Shown here: in pieces, positions 9,463 to 17,154 of the stretch
How positions within the stretch are numbered: the stretch's first letter is position 1
Layout of the letters: every line of letters starts with the position of its first letter
Source: Bacteroidales bacterium
GTDB taxonomy: Bacteria > Bacteroidota > Bacteroidia > Bacteroidales > Bacteroidaceae
NCBI GenBank assembly: GCA_004555425.1
Contig: SFID01000003.1
Coordinates: 1-38,912, forward strand
Direction: 5' to 3'
DNA length: 38,912 nt
Notes under the pieces: model-generated
The model's database searches: none
Told to the model about the DNA's origin: nothing
What the model saw: the letters and a program-made list of their open reading frames with translations, nothing else
Translations under genes and position numbers: made by a program

Positions 9463-10623
9463 ATGAAAAAGTTAATGATTGCACTCGCATTCGTAGGTTT
9501 CGCTATGAATGCAGCAGCACAGGGCACTACTGAAGTTCCCGTGCACAAGCACAAGGTTGTCACCAATACCTTCGGTGCTAACTGGTTCATTCAGGCTGGC
9601 GCTAACTTCAACGCCTCCTATACGTCGCAGGAGAACTGCTGCAACAAGAACCCCTTCAGCGTTGACCGTGGCACCTTTGGTTTTGACGTTGCTATCGGTA
9701 AGTGGCATACTCCTGGCCTCGGTCTTCGTACGAAGTTCCAGGGTCTTTGGGCCAAGCAGGTAAACACCCGCAACGACCACAAGTCCTACAAGTTCTGGAA
9801 CGTACACGAGGACGTGATGTTCAACTTCTCTAACCTCTTCTTCGGCTATAACGAGAAGCGCGTTTGGAACTTCATTCCTTACCTCGGTTTAGGTCTCACC
9901 AGCACCATCGAGCCCAACAACCTCGAGTTCTCCTACAATGCTGGTATCCTCAACACCTTCCGCGTAAGCGACCGCTTCGCCATCAACTTTGAGGTTTACA
10001 CTGCTTGGATGGAAGGCAACTTCGACAACGCTGTTGGTGACCCCTATGGTAGCCACGAGAAGTTTACTGCGCGTCACTGGGACAAGCAGGTGGGCGTATC
10101 TGTAGGTGTTACCTACCAGCTCAGCAGAAAGCACAACTGGGATAAGGCTCCCGATGTAGAAGCCCTCATGGCTATGAACCAGGAGCAGATTGACGCGCTC
10201 AACGCTTCTCTCCGCGAGCAGCAGGACGAAAACGCACGTCTGCGCGACCTCCTCGCCAACCAGAAGCCCGTTACTAACAATGCTAACGAATCTGTTGAGA
10301 AGCTCGTTTGCACTTCACAGAGCGTATTCTTCAACATCGGTTCTGCCAAGATTGCTAGCCGCAAGGACCTCGTCAACGTACAGGAAGTTGCTGATTACGC
10401 CAAGGCTAACGGCAAGAAGATTCTCGTAGTGGGTTACGCTGACAGCAAGACGGGTAAGCCTGACTTCAACCAGTCTCTCTCCGAGAAGCGTGCTCAGGCT
10501 GTCGTTAACGAACTCGTCAAGATGGGTGTAAGCCGCGACCAGATTGTTGTAGAATCTAAGGGTGGTGTCAACAACCTTACTCCCTACTCTTACAACCGTC
10601 GTGCCACCGTTACTCTCATGTAA
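9463..10623 (+). CDS. OmpA family outer-membrane protein
   Basis: Abundant-type structural outer-membrane protein linking the membrane to peptidoglycan. The 386-aa product has a signal peptide (MKKLMIALAFVGFAMNAAAQ). An N-terminal beta-barrel of about 200 residues has alternating aromatic strands (FGANWFIQAGANFNASY, FIPYLGLGLTSTIEPNN, VSVGVTYQLS). A short coiled-coil linker (EALMAMNQEQIDALNASLREQ) follows, then an OmpA-like peptidoglycan-binding domain at about 275-386 (VFFNIGSAKI, VVGYADSKTG, LSEKRAQAVVNEL). Codon choice is strongly biased (AAG, CTC, AAC), as expected for high expression. It has its own promoter and a strong terminator, so it is a single-gene unit. Confidence 0.93.
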   Translation: MKKLMIALAFVGFAMNAAAQGTTEVPVHKHKVVTNTFGANWFIQAGANFNASYTSQENCCNKNPFSVDRGTFGFDVAIGKWHTPGLGLRTKFQGLWAKQVNTRNDHKSYKFWNVHEDVMFNFSNLFFGYNEKRVWNFIPYLGLGLTSTIEPNNLEFSYNAGILNTFRVSDRFAINFEVYTAWMEGNFDNAVGDPYGSHEKFTARHWDKQVGVSVGVTYQLSRKHNWDKAPDVEALMAMNQEQIDALNASLREQQDENARLRDLLANQKPVTNNANESVEKLVCTSQSVFFNIGSAKIASRKDLVNVQEVADYAKANGKKILVVGYADSKTGKPDFNQSLSEKRAQAVVNELVKMGVSRDQIVVESKGGVNNLTPYSYNRRATVTLM

Positions 10624-10640
10624 TCAAATCCACTAAGAAT

Positions 10641-10679
10641 AAAGGGCTGCGCCAGATTTTGGTGCAGCCCTTATTTTTT
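10641..10679 (+). terminator. Intrinsic terminator after the OmpA gene
   Basis: A stem of 12-13 bp (AAAGGGCTGCGCC / GGTGCAGCCCTTA with one G-T pair), a 7-nt loop and then TTTTTT. It lies 17 bp after the stop. Confidence 0.92.
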
Positions 10680-10779
10680 ACCCTTATTTTTTATGTATCT
10701 TTCGCTAAGATTCTCAGCTAGAATTTCAGAAAAACTAAGAAGATACTAAGGAAATACTATTTTGCTTCTGTGTAAACCT

Positions 10780-11460
10780 ATGAACGAACTTCAACAAAAT
10801 CTTTTCGGCATGCGCGATGCTGCGTATGCTGCCTTCATTGCTAAACTTACGCCAGGCTTTCCGCCTAGTCATTTCATTGGTGTGCGAGTGCCTTTGCTGC
10901 GAACCATTGCGCGCAGTTTCGCAAAGGAGGAAGCGGCCAGCCAGCGATTTCTCTCTCACCTGCCCCATTCCTATTACGAAGAGGATATGTTGCACGGGAT
11001 GCTCATCTCCCTGGTGAAGGATTACGACCGCTGCCTAGACTTGACAGATCGCTTTCTGCCCTACGTGGACAACTGGGCAGTGTGCGATACGCTGTCGCCC
11101 AAGGTCTTTGCAAAGCACAAGGCACAACTGCTTGAAAACATTCTGCGCTGGAGCAGTTCGTCCCATACATACACGTGTCGCTTTGGACTACGTATGCTGA
11201 TGACACATTTCCTTGACGACTCTTTCTCCGCTGATTTTCTCGAGATTCCTGCTGCCATTCACAGTGAAGAATACTATGTGAAGATGATGGTGGCATGGTT
11301 TTTTGCCACTGCCTTGGCCAAACAATGGGAAGCCACCCTACCCTATCTTGAAAACCGACAACTGGACCCTTGGACGCATCGCAAAACCATCCAAAAGGCC
11401 ATAGAGAGCTACCGCATCCCGCCCGAGCGAAAGGATTACCTCCGCACGCTGCGCAAGTAG
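10780..11460 (+). CDS. DNA alkylation repair protein, AlkD-like
   Basis: Predicted DNA glycosylase or DNA-binding repair protein of the HEAT-like-repeat AlkD family (PF08713). The ATG at 10780 is chosen over a TTG 18 bp upstream, giving 226 aa, close to the family length. Family features seen include GVRVPLLRTIARSF, the segment YEEDMLHGMLISLV and VDNWAVCDTLSPKVF with the conserved DNW/CD pair, followed by KMMVAWFFATALAKQW. AlkD enzymes remove bulky N3/N7 alkyl-purines; specificity here is inferred from family only. It is flanked by terminators on both sides, so it appears to be an independent unit. Confidence 0.88.
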   Translation: MNELQQNLFGMRDAAYAAFIAKLTPGFPPSHFIGVRVPLLRTIARSFAKEEAASQRFLSHLPHSYYEEDMLHGMLISLVKDYDRCLDLTDRFLPYVDNWAVCDTLSPKVFAKHKAQLLENILRWSSSSHTYTCRFGLRMLMTHFLDDSFSADFLEIPAAIHSEEYYVKMMVAWFFATALAKQWEATLPYLENRQLDPWTHRKTIQKAIESYRIPPERKDYLRTLRK

Positions 11461-11561
11461 GCGCCTGCCTGAGCCTGCCAACTCATATACGACAAGCCAA
11501 CGTACACCGCTTTTCCACCACAAAGCATCTAGCCCTCCCAAAATCCCTATACAAGAAAATC

Positions 11562-11600
11562 AACACGGGCCGCACCAAATCGAGGTGCGGCCCGTGTTTA
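11562..11600. terminator. Bidirectional terminator between alkD and the lipoprotein gene
   Basis: AACACGGGCCGCACC (11562-11576) pairs perfectly with GGTGCGGCCCGTGTT around a 7-nt loop, with T-rich flank on + and A-rich flank on the other side. It separates two convergent genes and can serve both. Confidence 0.9.
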
Positions 11601-11626
11601 TTTCCTAAGATTTAGATATTCGGAGA

Positions 11627-12337
11627 TTATTTGGCAGCCTGGTTGGCAGCTTCAATCATTTCCTTGGAGGGGAGGATGTAAACCTCTACGCGGCGGTTCT
11701 GCTGACGGCCTTCGGCAGTTGCGTTGCTAGCCACGGGGTTTTCTTCACCGCGACCAGTGGTGTACTTGATGTAGTTGGCATTGTAACCTGCGGCGAGGAA
11801 CTGAGCGCGAACGCTCTGCGCACGATTCTCGGAGAGCTGCTGGTTGAGGACCTTGCTCTGTGCAGCGGTCTTACCCTTGAAACCAGCATTGTCGGTGTAA
11901 CCTACGATAGCGAGGTCGAAAGTGCTATCCTCGGCCTTGAGGTTGGTGATGAACTTGTTGATTTCGCTCTTGGCGGAAGCGGTGAGTTCGGTCTTGCCAG
12001 TGGCGAAGAGGAGACCGCCCTCGAAGGTAGCCTTCACGTACTGCGTACCATCGGCAGCGGTGAGGATTTCGGCCTGAGCCTTGGCAGCTTCGGCGGCAGC
12101 CTTAGCCTTGTCCATCTTCTTACCGATGAGCAGACCAGCACCCGTACCTACGGTGGCACCAACGGCAGCACCAATAGCGGCACCCTTACCCTTACCAATC
12201 AACTGACCTACCAGTGCACCAACAGCACCACCACTGGTACCACCGATCAGACCGCCCTTGGCCATGTTGGACATGTTGCAACTGCTCAGAATGAGACTTG
12301 CGCTCAATACGATTGCAGAAAATTTCATTCCTTTCAT
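11627..12337 (-). CDS. OmpA-like lipoprotein with glycine-zipper segment
   Basis: Predicted lipid-anchored envelope protein that binds peptidoglycan. A longer frame opens at 12421, but the minus-strand promoter box lies inside that extension, so the start MKGMKFSAIV at 12337 is chosen (236 aa). Residues 1-20 form a lipoprotein signal ending in the lipobox LSSC. A glycine-zipper region follows (GGLIGGTSGGAVGALVG, AAIGAAVGATVGTGAGLLIG), then an alanine/lysine helix, and an OmpA-like domain with LLFATGKTELTASAK, IVGYTDNAG and LSENRAQSVRAQFL. The architecture resembles YiaD/Pal-like lipoproteins. Its promoter is shared head-to-head with proS. Confidence 0.92.
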   Translation of the reverse strand: MKGMKFSAIVLSASLILSSCNMSNMAKGGLIGGTSGGAVGALVGQLIGKGKGAAIGAAVGATVGTGAGLLIGKKMDKAKAAAEAAKAQAEILTAADGTQYVKATFEGGLLFATGKTELTASAKSEINKFITNLKAEDSTFDLAIVGYTDNAGFKGKTAAQSKVLNQQLSENRAQSVRAQFLAAGYNANYIKYTTGRGEENPVASNATAEGRQQNRRVEVYILPSKEMIEAANQAAK

Positions 12338-12383
12338 AATAGAAATACTTATTAAATTGGTTAATAAAATATGATTTCGAGCC

Positions 12384-12415
12384 GCAAAGGTACGAATTTT
12401 TATTCGTACTTTTGC
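12384..12415. promoter_or_regulatory. Divergent palindromic promoter of lipoprotein gene and proS
   Basis: Two -7 boxes face outward: TACCTTTG on the minus strand (12385-12392) and TACTTTTG on the plus strand (12407-12414). They are embedded in an almost perfect inverted repeat, GCAAAGGTACGAA / TTCGTACTTTTGC, with a 6-bp centre. The two start points would lie only about 42 bp apart, so use of one promoter could affect the other. Confidence 0.7.
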
Positions 12416-12422
12416 AGTCACT

Positions 12423-12439
12423 TAAGGAAAAGTTCCTTA
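12423..12439 (+). promoter_or_regulatory. 5'-terminal hairpin of the proS leader
   Basis: TAAGGAA and TTCCTTA form a perfect 7-bp stem with a 3-nt loop within a few bases of the predicted proS transcription start. It could stabilise the mRNA. Function is inferred. Confidence 0.45.
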
Positions 12440-12524
12440 GTCTGAGATAGGAAGAAGACTTGCTGATTTCAACGACACCTCTTCCCTACCCGTCCCCAAG
12501 AAAAAATCAACACAACATATTTAC

Positions 12525-14009
12525 ATGGCAATTGAACTTAAGAACCTGACAAAACGAAGCGAGGACTACTCGAAGTGGTACAACGAATTGGTCGTCAAAG
12601 CCGACTTGGCCGAACAGGCCGATGTGCGCGGCTGTATGGTCATCAAGCCCTACGGCTATGCCATCTGGGAGCGCATTCAGCAGTCGCTTGATGCACGTTT
12701 TAAGGAAACGGGCGTGCAGAACGTATATTTCCCCATGCTCATCCCGAAGTCTTTCCTCTCCAAGGAGGCAGAGCACGTGGAGGGATTTGCCAAGGAGTGC
12801 GCCGTCGTCACCCACTATCGTCTGAAGGCCAACCCCGATGGCGATGGCGTGGTCGTTGACCCCTCGGCACGTCTGGAGGAGGAACTGATTATCCGTCCTA
12901 CCTCGGAGACGACCATCTGGAACACTTATCGCAAGTGGATTCACTCCTGGCGCGACCTGCCCCTCTGCTGTAACCAGTGGTGCAACGTGATGCGCTGGGA
13001 AATGCGCACCCGCCTTTTCCTCCGCACGAGCGAGTTCCTCTGGCAAGAAGGCCACACGGCACACGCCACTCGCGAGGAAGCCGAAGCACGTGCCCGCCAG
13101 ATGCTTGACGTCTATGCCGACTTTGCCCGTGATGTGCTGGCCATCCCTGTCATCCGCGGTGTGAAGAGTGCCACGGAACGTTTCGCCGGTGCCCTCGACA
13201 CCTATACCATTGAGGCTATGATGCAGGACGGCAAGGCGCTGCAGAGCGGTACGAGTCACTTCCTCGGCCAGAACTTCGGCCGCGCCTTCAATGTGCAGTT
13301 TATCAATAAAGACAACCAGCCCGAATACGCTTGGGCTACTTCGTGGGGCGTCAGCACCCGTCTGATGGGCGCACTCATCATGACGCACTCCGACGACAAC
13401 GGCCTCGTCCTGCCTCCCCACCTCGCGCCCATCCAGGTGGTTATCGTACCTATTTATAAGGGCGATAGCGAACTGGCGGAGTTCAACGAGAAATTGGGCG
13501 GTCTAGCCGAGCGTCTGCGCGCCAAGGGCATCCGCGTGAAATACGACAACGCCGACAACAAGCGTCCGGGCTTCAAGTTTGCCGACTACGAACTGAAGGG
13601 TGTGCCCGTGCGCATCGTCATGGGCGGCCGCGACCTCAAGAATGGCACCGTGGAACTCATGCGCCGCGATACGCTCGAGAAGGAGACCCTCTCCTTCGAA
13701 GGCATTGAGAACTACGTAGAACAGCTCCTCGAAACCATCCAGACGAACATCTACAACAAGGCCAAGACGTACCTCGACGAGCATATCTACGAATGCAACG
13801 ACTATGCGGAGTTCAAGGAGCGCGTGAAGGACGGCGGCTTCTTCCTCTGTCCCTGGGACGGCACCGAAGAGACCGAAGCACAAATCAAGGCCGAGACGCA
13901 AGCCACCATCCGCTGCGTCCCCTACGGCTATAGCCAAGAGAACCTCGGCGTGGATATGGTCAGCGGCAAGCCTGCCACCTGCCGCGTTGTGGTGGCACGG
14001 AGTTACTAG
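12525..14009 (+). CDS. proS: Prolyl-tRNA synthetase (compact, archaeal/eukaryote-like type)
   Basis: Charges tRNA-Pro with proline. The 494-aa product lacks the editing insertion of the long bacterial form and matches the compact ProRS class found in Bacteroidetes. The N-terminus LTKRSEDYSKWYNELVVKAD is characteristic. The class II core is visible in motif 2 (NVMRWEMRTRLFLRTSEFLWQEGHTAHAT, read in two parts) and motif 3 (TSWGVSTRLMGALIMTHSDD), followed by the anticodon-binding domain (LAPIQVVIVPIYKGD) and a C-terminal extension ending in Tyr, typical of this type. It is preceded by the divergent promoter and followed by a hairpin array. Very secure. Confidence 0.97.
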   Translation: MAIELKNLTKRSEDYSKWYNELVVKADLAEQADVRGCMVIKPYGYAIWERIQQSLDARFKETGVQNVYFPMLIPKSFLSKEAEHVEGFAKECAVVTHYRLKANPDGDGVVVDPSARLEEELIIRPTSETTIWNTYRKWIHSWRDLPLCCNQWCNVMRWEMRTRLFLRTSEFLWQEGHTAHATREEAEARARQMLDVYADFARDVLAIPVIRGVKSATERFAGALDTYTIEAMMQDGKALQSGTSHFLGQNFGRAFNVQFINKDNQPEYAWATSWGVSTRLMGALIMTHSDDNGLVLPPHLAPIQVVIVPIYKGDSELAEFNEKLGGLAERLRAKGIRVKYDNADNKRPGFKFADYELKGVPVRIVMGGRDLKNGTVELMRRDTLEKETLSFEGIENYVEQLLETIQTNIYNKAKTYLDEHIYECNDYAEFKERVKDGGFFLCPWDGTEETEAQIKAETQATIRCVPYGYSQENLGVDMVSGKPATCRVVVARSY

Positions 14010-14237
14010 CGGTTCCGCGGTCGCTTTGCGACCTTAGTGCGGTCGCTGCGCGACCTTAGTTTCAATGGTCGCTTCGCTCCCTGGTTTCAACGGAAGCCTT
14101 GCGGCTTCCTAGATTCATTCGGGGACTGCGTCCCCTAGTTTCAACGCAGCCTTTGGCTGCTGGCTCGATAGTCCTTGCGGCTCTGGCTGCCCACTTCGAG
14201 ATATTCAACAAGACAGACTTTCTAAAAAATAACTACT
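14010..14237. repeat. Array of short perfect hairpins between proS and ferritin
   Basis: Several small palindromes with different stems follow one another: GGTCGCTTTGCGACC (14019-14033), GGTCGCTGCGCGACC (14041-14055), GGAAGCCTTGCGGCTTCC (14092-14109), GGGGACTGCGTCCCC (14121-14135) and GCAGCCTTTGGCTGC (14146-14160). A degenerate one lies at 14067-14082. Spacers recur as TTAGTTTCAA or TAGTTTCAA. Related copies lie at 27764-27905 and 34045-34163. No gene is visible in the interval. Confidence 0.85.
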
Positions 14238-14759
14238 ATGTTAAGCCAAAAACTCCATGACGCGCTCAATGCGCAGGTAAATGCCGAACTTTGGTCGGCT
14301 TACCTCTATCTCTCAATGGCCCTCGATGCTGAGAGCAAAGGTTACAAAGGCATTGCCAACTGGTTTCACGTACAGTTTCAGGAGGAGCAGGCACACGCTC
14401 GCATCTTCATGAACTATATGCTCTCCCGCGATGCCAAGGTGGAACTCCTTCCCATTGAAGCCGTGCCCACCACTTGGGAAACGCCCCTCGCTATGTTTGA
14501 GAAAACCCTCGAGCACGAGAAGAAGGTGACGGCCCTCATCAACAACCTCGCCTCTATCGCCAACGAAGACCGCGACTTCGCCTCTATCAACCGCCTCAAT
14601 TGGTTCATTGATGAGCAGGTGGAAGAAGAAGAAAATGCCCGCGACATGATTCAGGCTGTTGCTGCTGTCATCGACAACAAGTACGGCCTCTATATGCTCG
14701 ACAAGGAACTGGCTGCACGCACCTACAACGTGCCCTCGCCCCTGGCCTCTGCCGAGTAA
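14238..14759 (+). CDS. ftnA: Bacterial non-haem ferritin
   Basis: Stores iron by oxidising Fe(II) at a di-iron ferroxidase centre inside a 24-mer shell. The 173-aa length is normal. Ferroxidase residues are recognisable: Glu17 in NAELWSAYLYLSM, the Glu/His pair in QEEQAHARIF, and the third-helix glutamates in LEHEKKVTALIN and DEQVEEEENAR. No haem-binding methionine of bacterioferritin type is obvious. It has its own terminator, and its promoter must lie in or after the preceding hairpin array because no standard -7 box was recognised. Together with the rubrerythrin at 34380 it suggests an anaerobe coping with oxygen and iron stress. Confidence 0.95.
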   Translation: MLSQKLHDALNAQVNAELWSAYLYLSMALDAESKGYKGIANWFHVQFQEEQAHARIFMNYMLSRDAKVELLPIEAVPTTWETPLAMFEKTLEHEKKVTALINNLASIANEDRDFASINRLNWFIDEQVEEEENARDMIQAVAAVIDNKYGLYMLDKELAARTYNVPSPLASAE

Positions 14760-14790
14760 TCGCCCTGCTTTTTTCTACACATTATTATAT

Positions 14791-14830
14791 AAGGAACGCT
14801 CCAGCGAAATGCGGGAGCGTTCCTTTTTTC
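14791..14830 (+). terminator. Intrinsic terminator after ferritin
   Basis: AAGGAACGCTCC (14791-14802) pairs with GGAGCGTTCCTT (14814-14825) and runs into TTTTTT. Confidence 0.93.
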
Positions 14831-14951
14831 TCTAAGCAGATTAGAAACGCAGCCTTCCATTGGAACCTATTTATAGACCCACCTTAATGCTTTTGCCCTT
14901 TCTTCAACGGGAATGGCGGAAACGCCATCATGGATAGAACCTAAACGAAAT

Positions 14952-15218
14952 TATTGGTGTCCGCTAAAAATATTTGGTGATTTCTGGGACTTCTATTTTC
15001 TCGGACAGCCGATATACTGGACGTATAAGCACCTTTGTGTTGCTATAAAATGACAGAATAAGCCTCAAAATAGCAAATATAGCCATCTGCGGTTAAGTCT
15101 ATGTCCTGTAAGGGGCGGAATTTTTAGCGGACAGCCGTTATCACCTCTTAAGAGGGGGCTTGTCTGTTGCCCAAACTTGTATAATTCGACACAAAAGCAT
15201 GTTTAGCGGACAGTAATA
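14952..15218. mobile_element. 267-bp miniature transposable element with 9-bp target duplication
   Basis: The ends are 17-bp imperfect inverted repeats: TATTGGTGTCCGCTAAA on the left, and on the right TTTAGCGGACAGTAATA, whose complement is TATTACTGTCCGCTAAA. The identical 9-mer AAACGAAAT lies immediately outside both ends (14943-14951 and 15219-15227), a classic target-site duplication. No transposase frame fits inside. A further inward-facing copy of the end sequence (TTTTTAGCGGACAGCCG, 15121-15137) lies internally. A 9-bp duplication is compatible with IS4-type relatives, but the family is not proven. It appears non-autonomous. Confidence 0.85.
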
Positions 15219-15284
15219 AAACGAAATCCATCGCGGTTGCAGTGAAACGCATCAGCCCTAAAATCATTTCTTTCTGAGAGATTG

Positions 15285-15378
15285 CCAGCGACCTGCGCCC
15301 GCGGGTCACGCGACCTGCGCTCGCGGGTCACACGACCTGCGCCCGCGGGTCACGCGACCTGCGCCTGCGGGTCGCTGG
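15285..15378. repeat. Four 22-bp tandem dyad repeats
   Basis: Four units of exactly 22 bp begin at 15288, 15310, 15332 and 15354, each containing CGACCTGCGCCCGCGGGTC or a one-base variant, which is nearly self-complementary. The whole array is bracketed by CCAGCGACC and GGTCGCTGG. No gene is present. Confidence 0.88.
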
Positions 15379-15391
15379 CTATCTGCCGAAG

Positions 15392-15454
15392 AAAAACGGA
15401 AAAGCCTTAGAAAAAAACGGAAAAGCCTTAGGAAAAAACGGGGAAAGCCAAAAG
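15392..15454. repeat. Three 21-bp tandem repeats
   Basis: AAAAACGGAAAAGCCTTAG starts at 15392 and 15413, and a diverged third unit starts at 15434. Period is 21 bp. It directly follows the 22-bp dyad array. Confidence 0.8.
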
Positions 15455-15469
15455 CCATTCCCGAAACAG

Positions 15470-15509
15470 ACATTGCCAGCATCCCACGCCCGTGGAATGC
15501 TGGCAATGT
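15470..15509. terminator. Long hairpin downstream of sdaA
   Basis: ACATTGCCAGCAT (15470-15482) pairs with ATGCTGGCAATGT (15497-15509), and an inner CCACG/CGTGG continues the stem with one mismatch. No U-tract follows on the minus strand, and it is 220 nt beyond the sdaA stop, so its role as a terminator is uncertain. Confidence 0.5.
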
Positions 15510-15728
15510 ACATCAGAAAAACGTTCAGAGAAACGGGGACTGACCACCGTAGTATTGGTAGGCTCTCGTGATTGCTCCTACTGGCATAGCGTATGACGGG
15601 AGAAATCTCATTCTGCCATTCCTCAGGATGTCGTGGCAAAGCAGCCAAAGGGCGAAGGAGGGCAGGTCGAAATACGGAGAGACATCCTTTGACGTCAGTT
15701 CCAAAGGGATAGTATTTCGTTTGGATTC

Positions 15729-16940
15729 TTACTTGCGGCGTTCGCGGGTATATTCCTTGGCCAGTCCGCCTTCGCTCGTTTCGCGATAGAGCGAGGGGAG
15801 GTCCTTGCCCGTCTGCTTCATCACCTCGACGGCTTTGTCGTAGGAGATGCGGTGCTCGCCTTCGGCATAGGTGGCGTAGAGGTTGGCATCGAGGGCGCGG
15901 GCGGCGGCGTGGGCGTTGCGCTCAATGCAGGGAATCTGTACGAGGCCGCAGATGGGGTCGCACGTCATGCCGAAGTGGTGCTCCAGTCCCATCTCGGCGG
16001 CATACTCCGTGGCGGCAAGGCTACCACCGAAGATATAGTTGGCGGCGGCAGCAGCCATGGCGCAGGCCACGCCTACCTCGGCCTGACAACCCGCTTCGGC
16101 ACCCGAAATGGAGGCGCGCGATTTGGCAATGTTGCCCACCAGTCCGGCTGTGGCCAAAGCGTGGAGCACACGCTTGTCGCTGAATCGGCGGCTCTTGGCG
16201 ATGTGATATAGCACGGCGGGAACCACACCGCAACTGCCGCACGTAGGTGCCGTGACAATGCGTCCGCCCGACGCGTTCTCCTCCGACACGGCCAGCGCGT
16301 AGGCAAAGACGAGGCCGCGCGACTGGAGGTTGCTGCTGTAGCCCATCGCCTTAATATAATAATGCGGTGCCTTGCGGCGAAGGTTCAATCCGCCGGGCAG
16401 CACGCCCTCTTCCTCCAATCCGCGCTCAACGGCGGCTTTCATGACCTGCCAGATTTCTTCGAGGTAGTCCCATATCTCGGGGCCTTCGCAGTGGTCCACG
16501 TATTGCCAATACGACTGTCCGCGCTCTTCGCACCATTGCTTGATGTCGAGCAATTGGTCCAGTTCGTAGAGGTCGGGCGTATCGGCCTCGGTGCTGCCTT
16601 CCTCGGCTAGCGCACCACCGCCTACGCTATAGACGGTCCAAGCATCGTGGGCCTGTCCCTCGCTATCCACGGCCTCAAACTTCATGCCGTTGGGATGGAA
16701 GGGCAGGACGAGGTCGGGCAGCCACACAAATTCGGTGCGCTCCTTGCCCAGCACGGAATAGATGGCCCAGTCGGTCAAGTGGCCCTTACCCGTGGCGGCA
16801 AGGCTACCATAGAGAGTTACCTTGAAGCGCGGAGCATCGGGATGATTGGCGAGGTATCGTTCGGCGGCATGGAGCGGGCCCATGGTATGACTGCTCGAAG
16901 GGCCTTGGCCAATGCGGTAGAGTTCTTTTAGCGATTTCAT
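15729..16940 (-). CDS. sdaA: L-serine dehydratase, iron-sulfur type, single-chain
   Basis: Deaminates L-serine to pyruvate and ammonia using a 4Fe-4S cluster. The 403-aa product fuses the beta domain (N-terminal, SSSHTMGPLHAAERYL) to the alpha domain. Cluster and active-site regions are visible: APTCGSCGVVPAVL, GAEAGCQAEVG and CDPICGLVQIPCIERN. The N-terminal MKSLKELYRIGQGPSSSHT is typical, so the start is secure. It lies 214 bp downstream of fbp on the same strand; a minus-strand TACTTTTA (16984-16991) resembles a -7 box and could drive it separately. Together with glyA at 28252 it sets serine flux, though the two are not linked in one operon. Confidence 0.95.
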   Translation of the reverse strand: MKSLKELYRIGQGPSSSHTMGPLHAAERYLANHPDAPRFKVTLYGSLAATGKGHLTDWAIYSVLGKERTEFVWLPDLVLPFHPNGMKFEAVDSEGQAHDAWTVYSVGGGALAEEGSTEADTPDLYELDQLLDIKQWCEERGQSYWQYVDHCEGPEIWDYLEEIWQVMKAAVERGLEEEGVLPGGLNLRRKAPHYYIKAMGYSSNLQSRGLVFAYALAVSEENASGGRIVTAPTCGSCGVVPAVLYHIAKSRRFSDKRVLHALATAGLVGNIAKSRASISGAEAGCQAEVGVACAMAAAAANYIFGGSLAATEYAAEMGLEHHFGMTCDPICGLVQIPCIERNAHAAARALDANLYATYAEGEHRISYDKAVEVMKQTGKDLPSLYRETSEGGLAKEYTRERRK

Positions 16941-17154
16941 AATGAATGGATATTTGGGGAAGGAATTTATTCTTGTTTTCTGGTAAAAGTAGTTGTATTA
17001 TCAGCCAAGGGGGGGCGGGAAAGCCGTTGTTCCAATTTTTCTGGGCAGAACGAGAATCTGGCGCGGCGGAACGCAAAAAGTAGCGGCACGATGGCCGCCA
17101 ACTCATTTCAAACTATTCTACTAGATCAGCCATTAAGGCAAAGGCCGACAGCCG

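Noticed and set aside
11627..12421. Longer N-terminus for the OmpA-like lipoprotein
   Set aside because: The added residues precede a normal lipoprotein signal and contain the predicted promoter.
15306..15789. Small frames in the non-coding gap before sdaA
   Set aside because: They are built on the 22-bp and 21-bp tandem repeats or lack any family feature.
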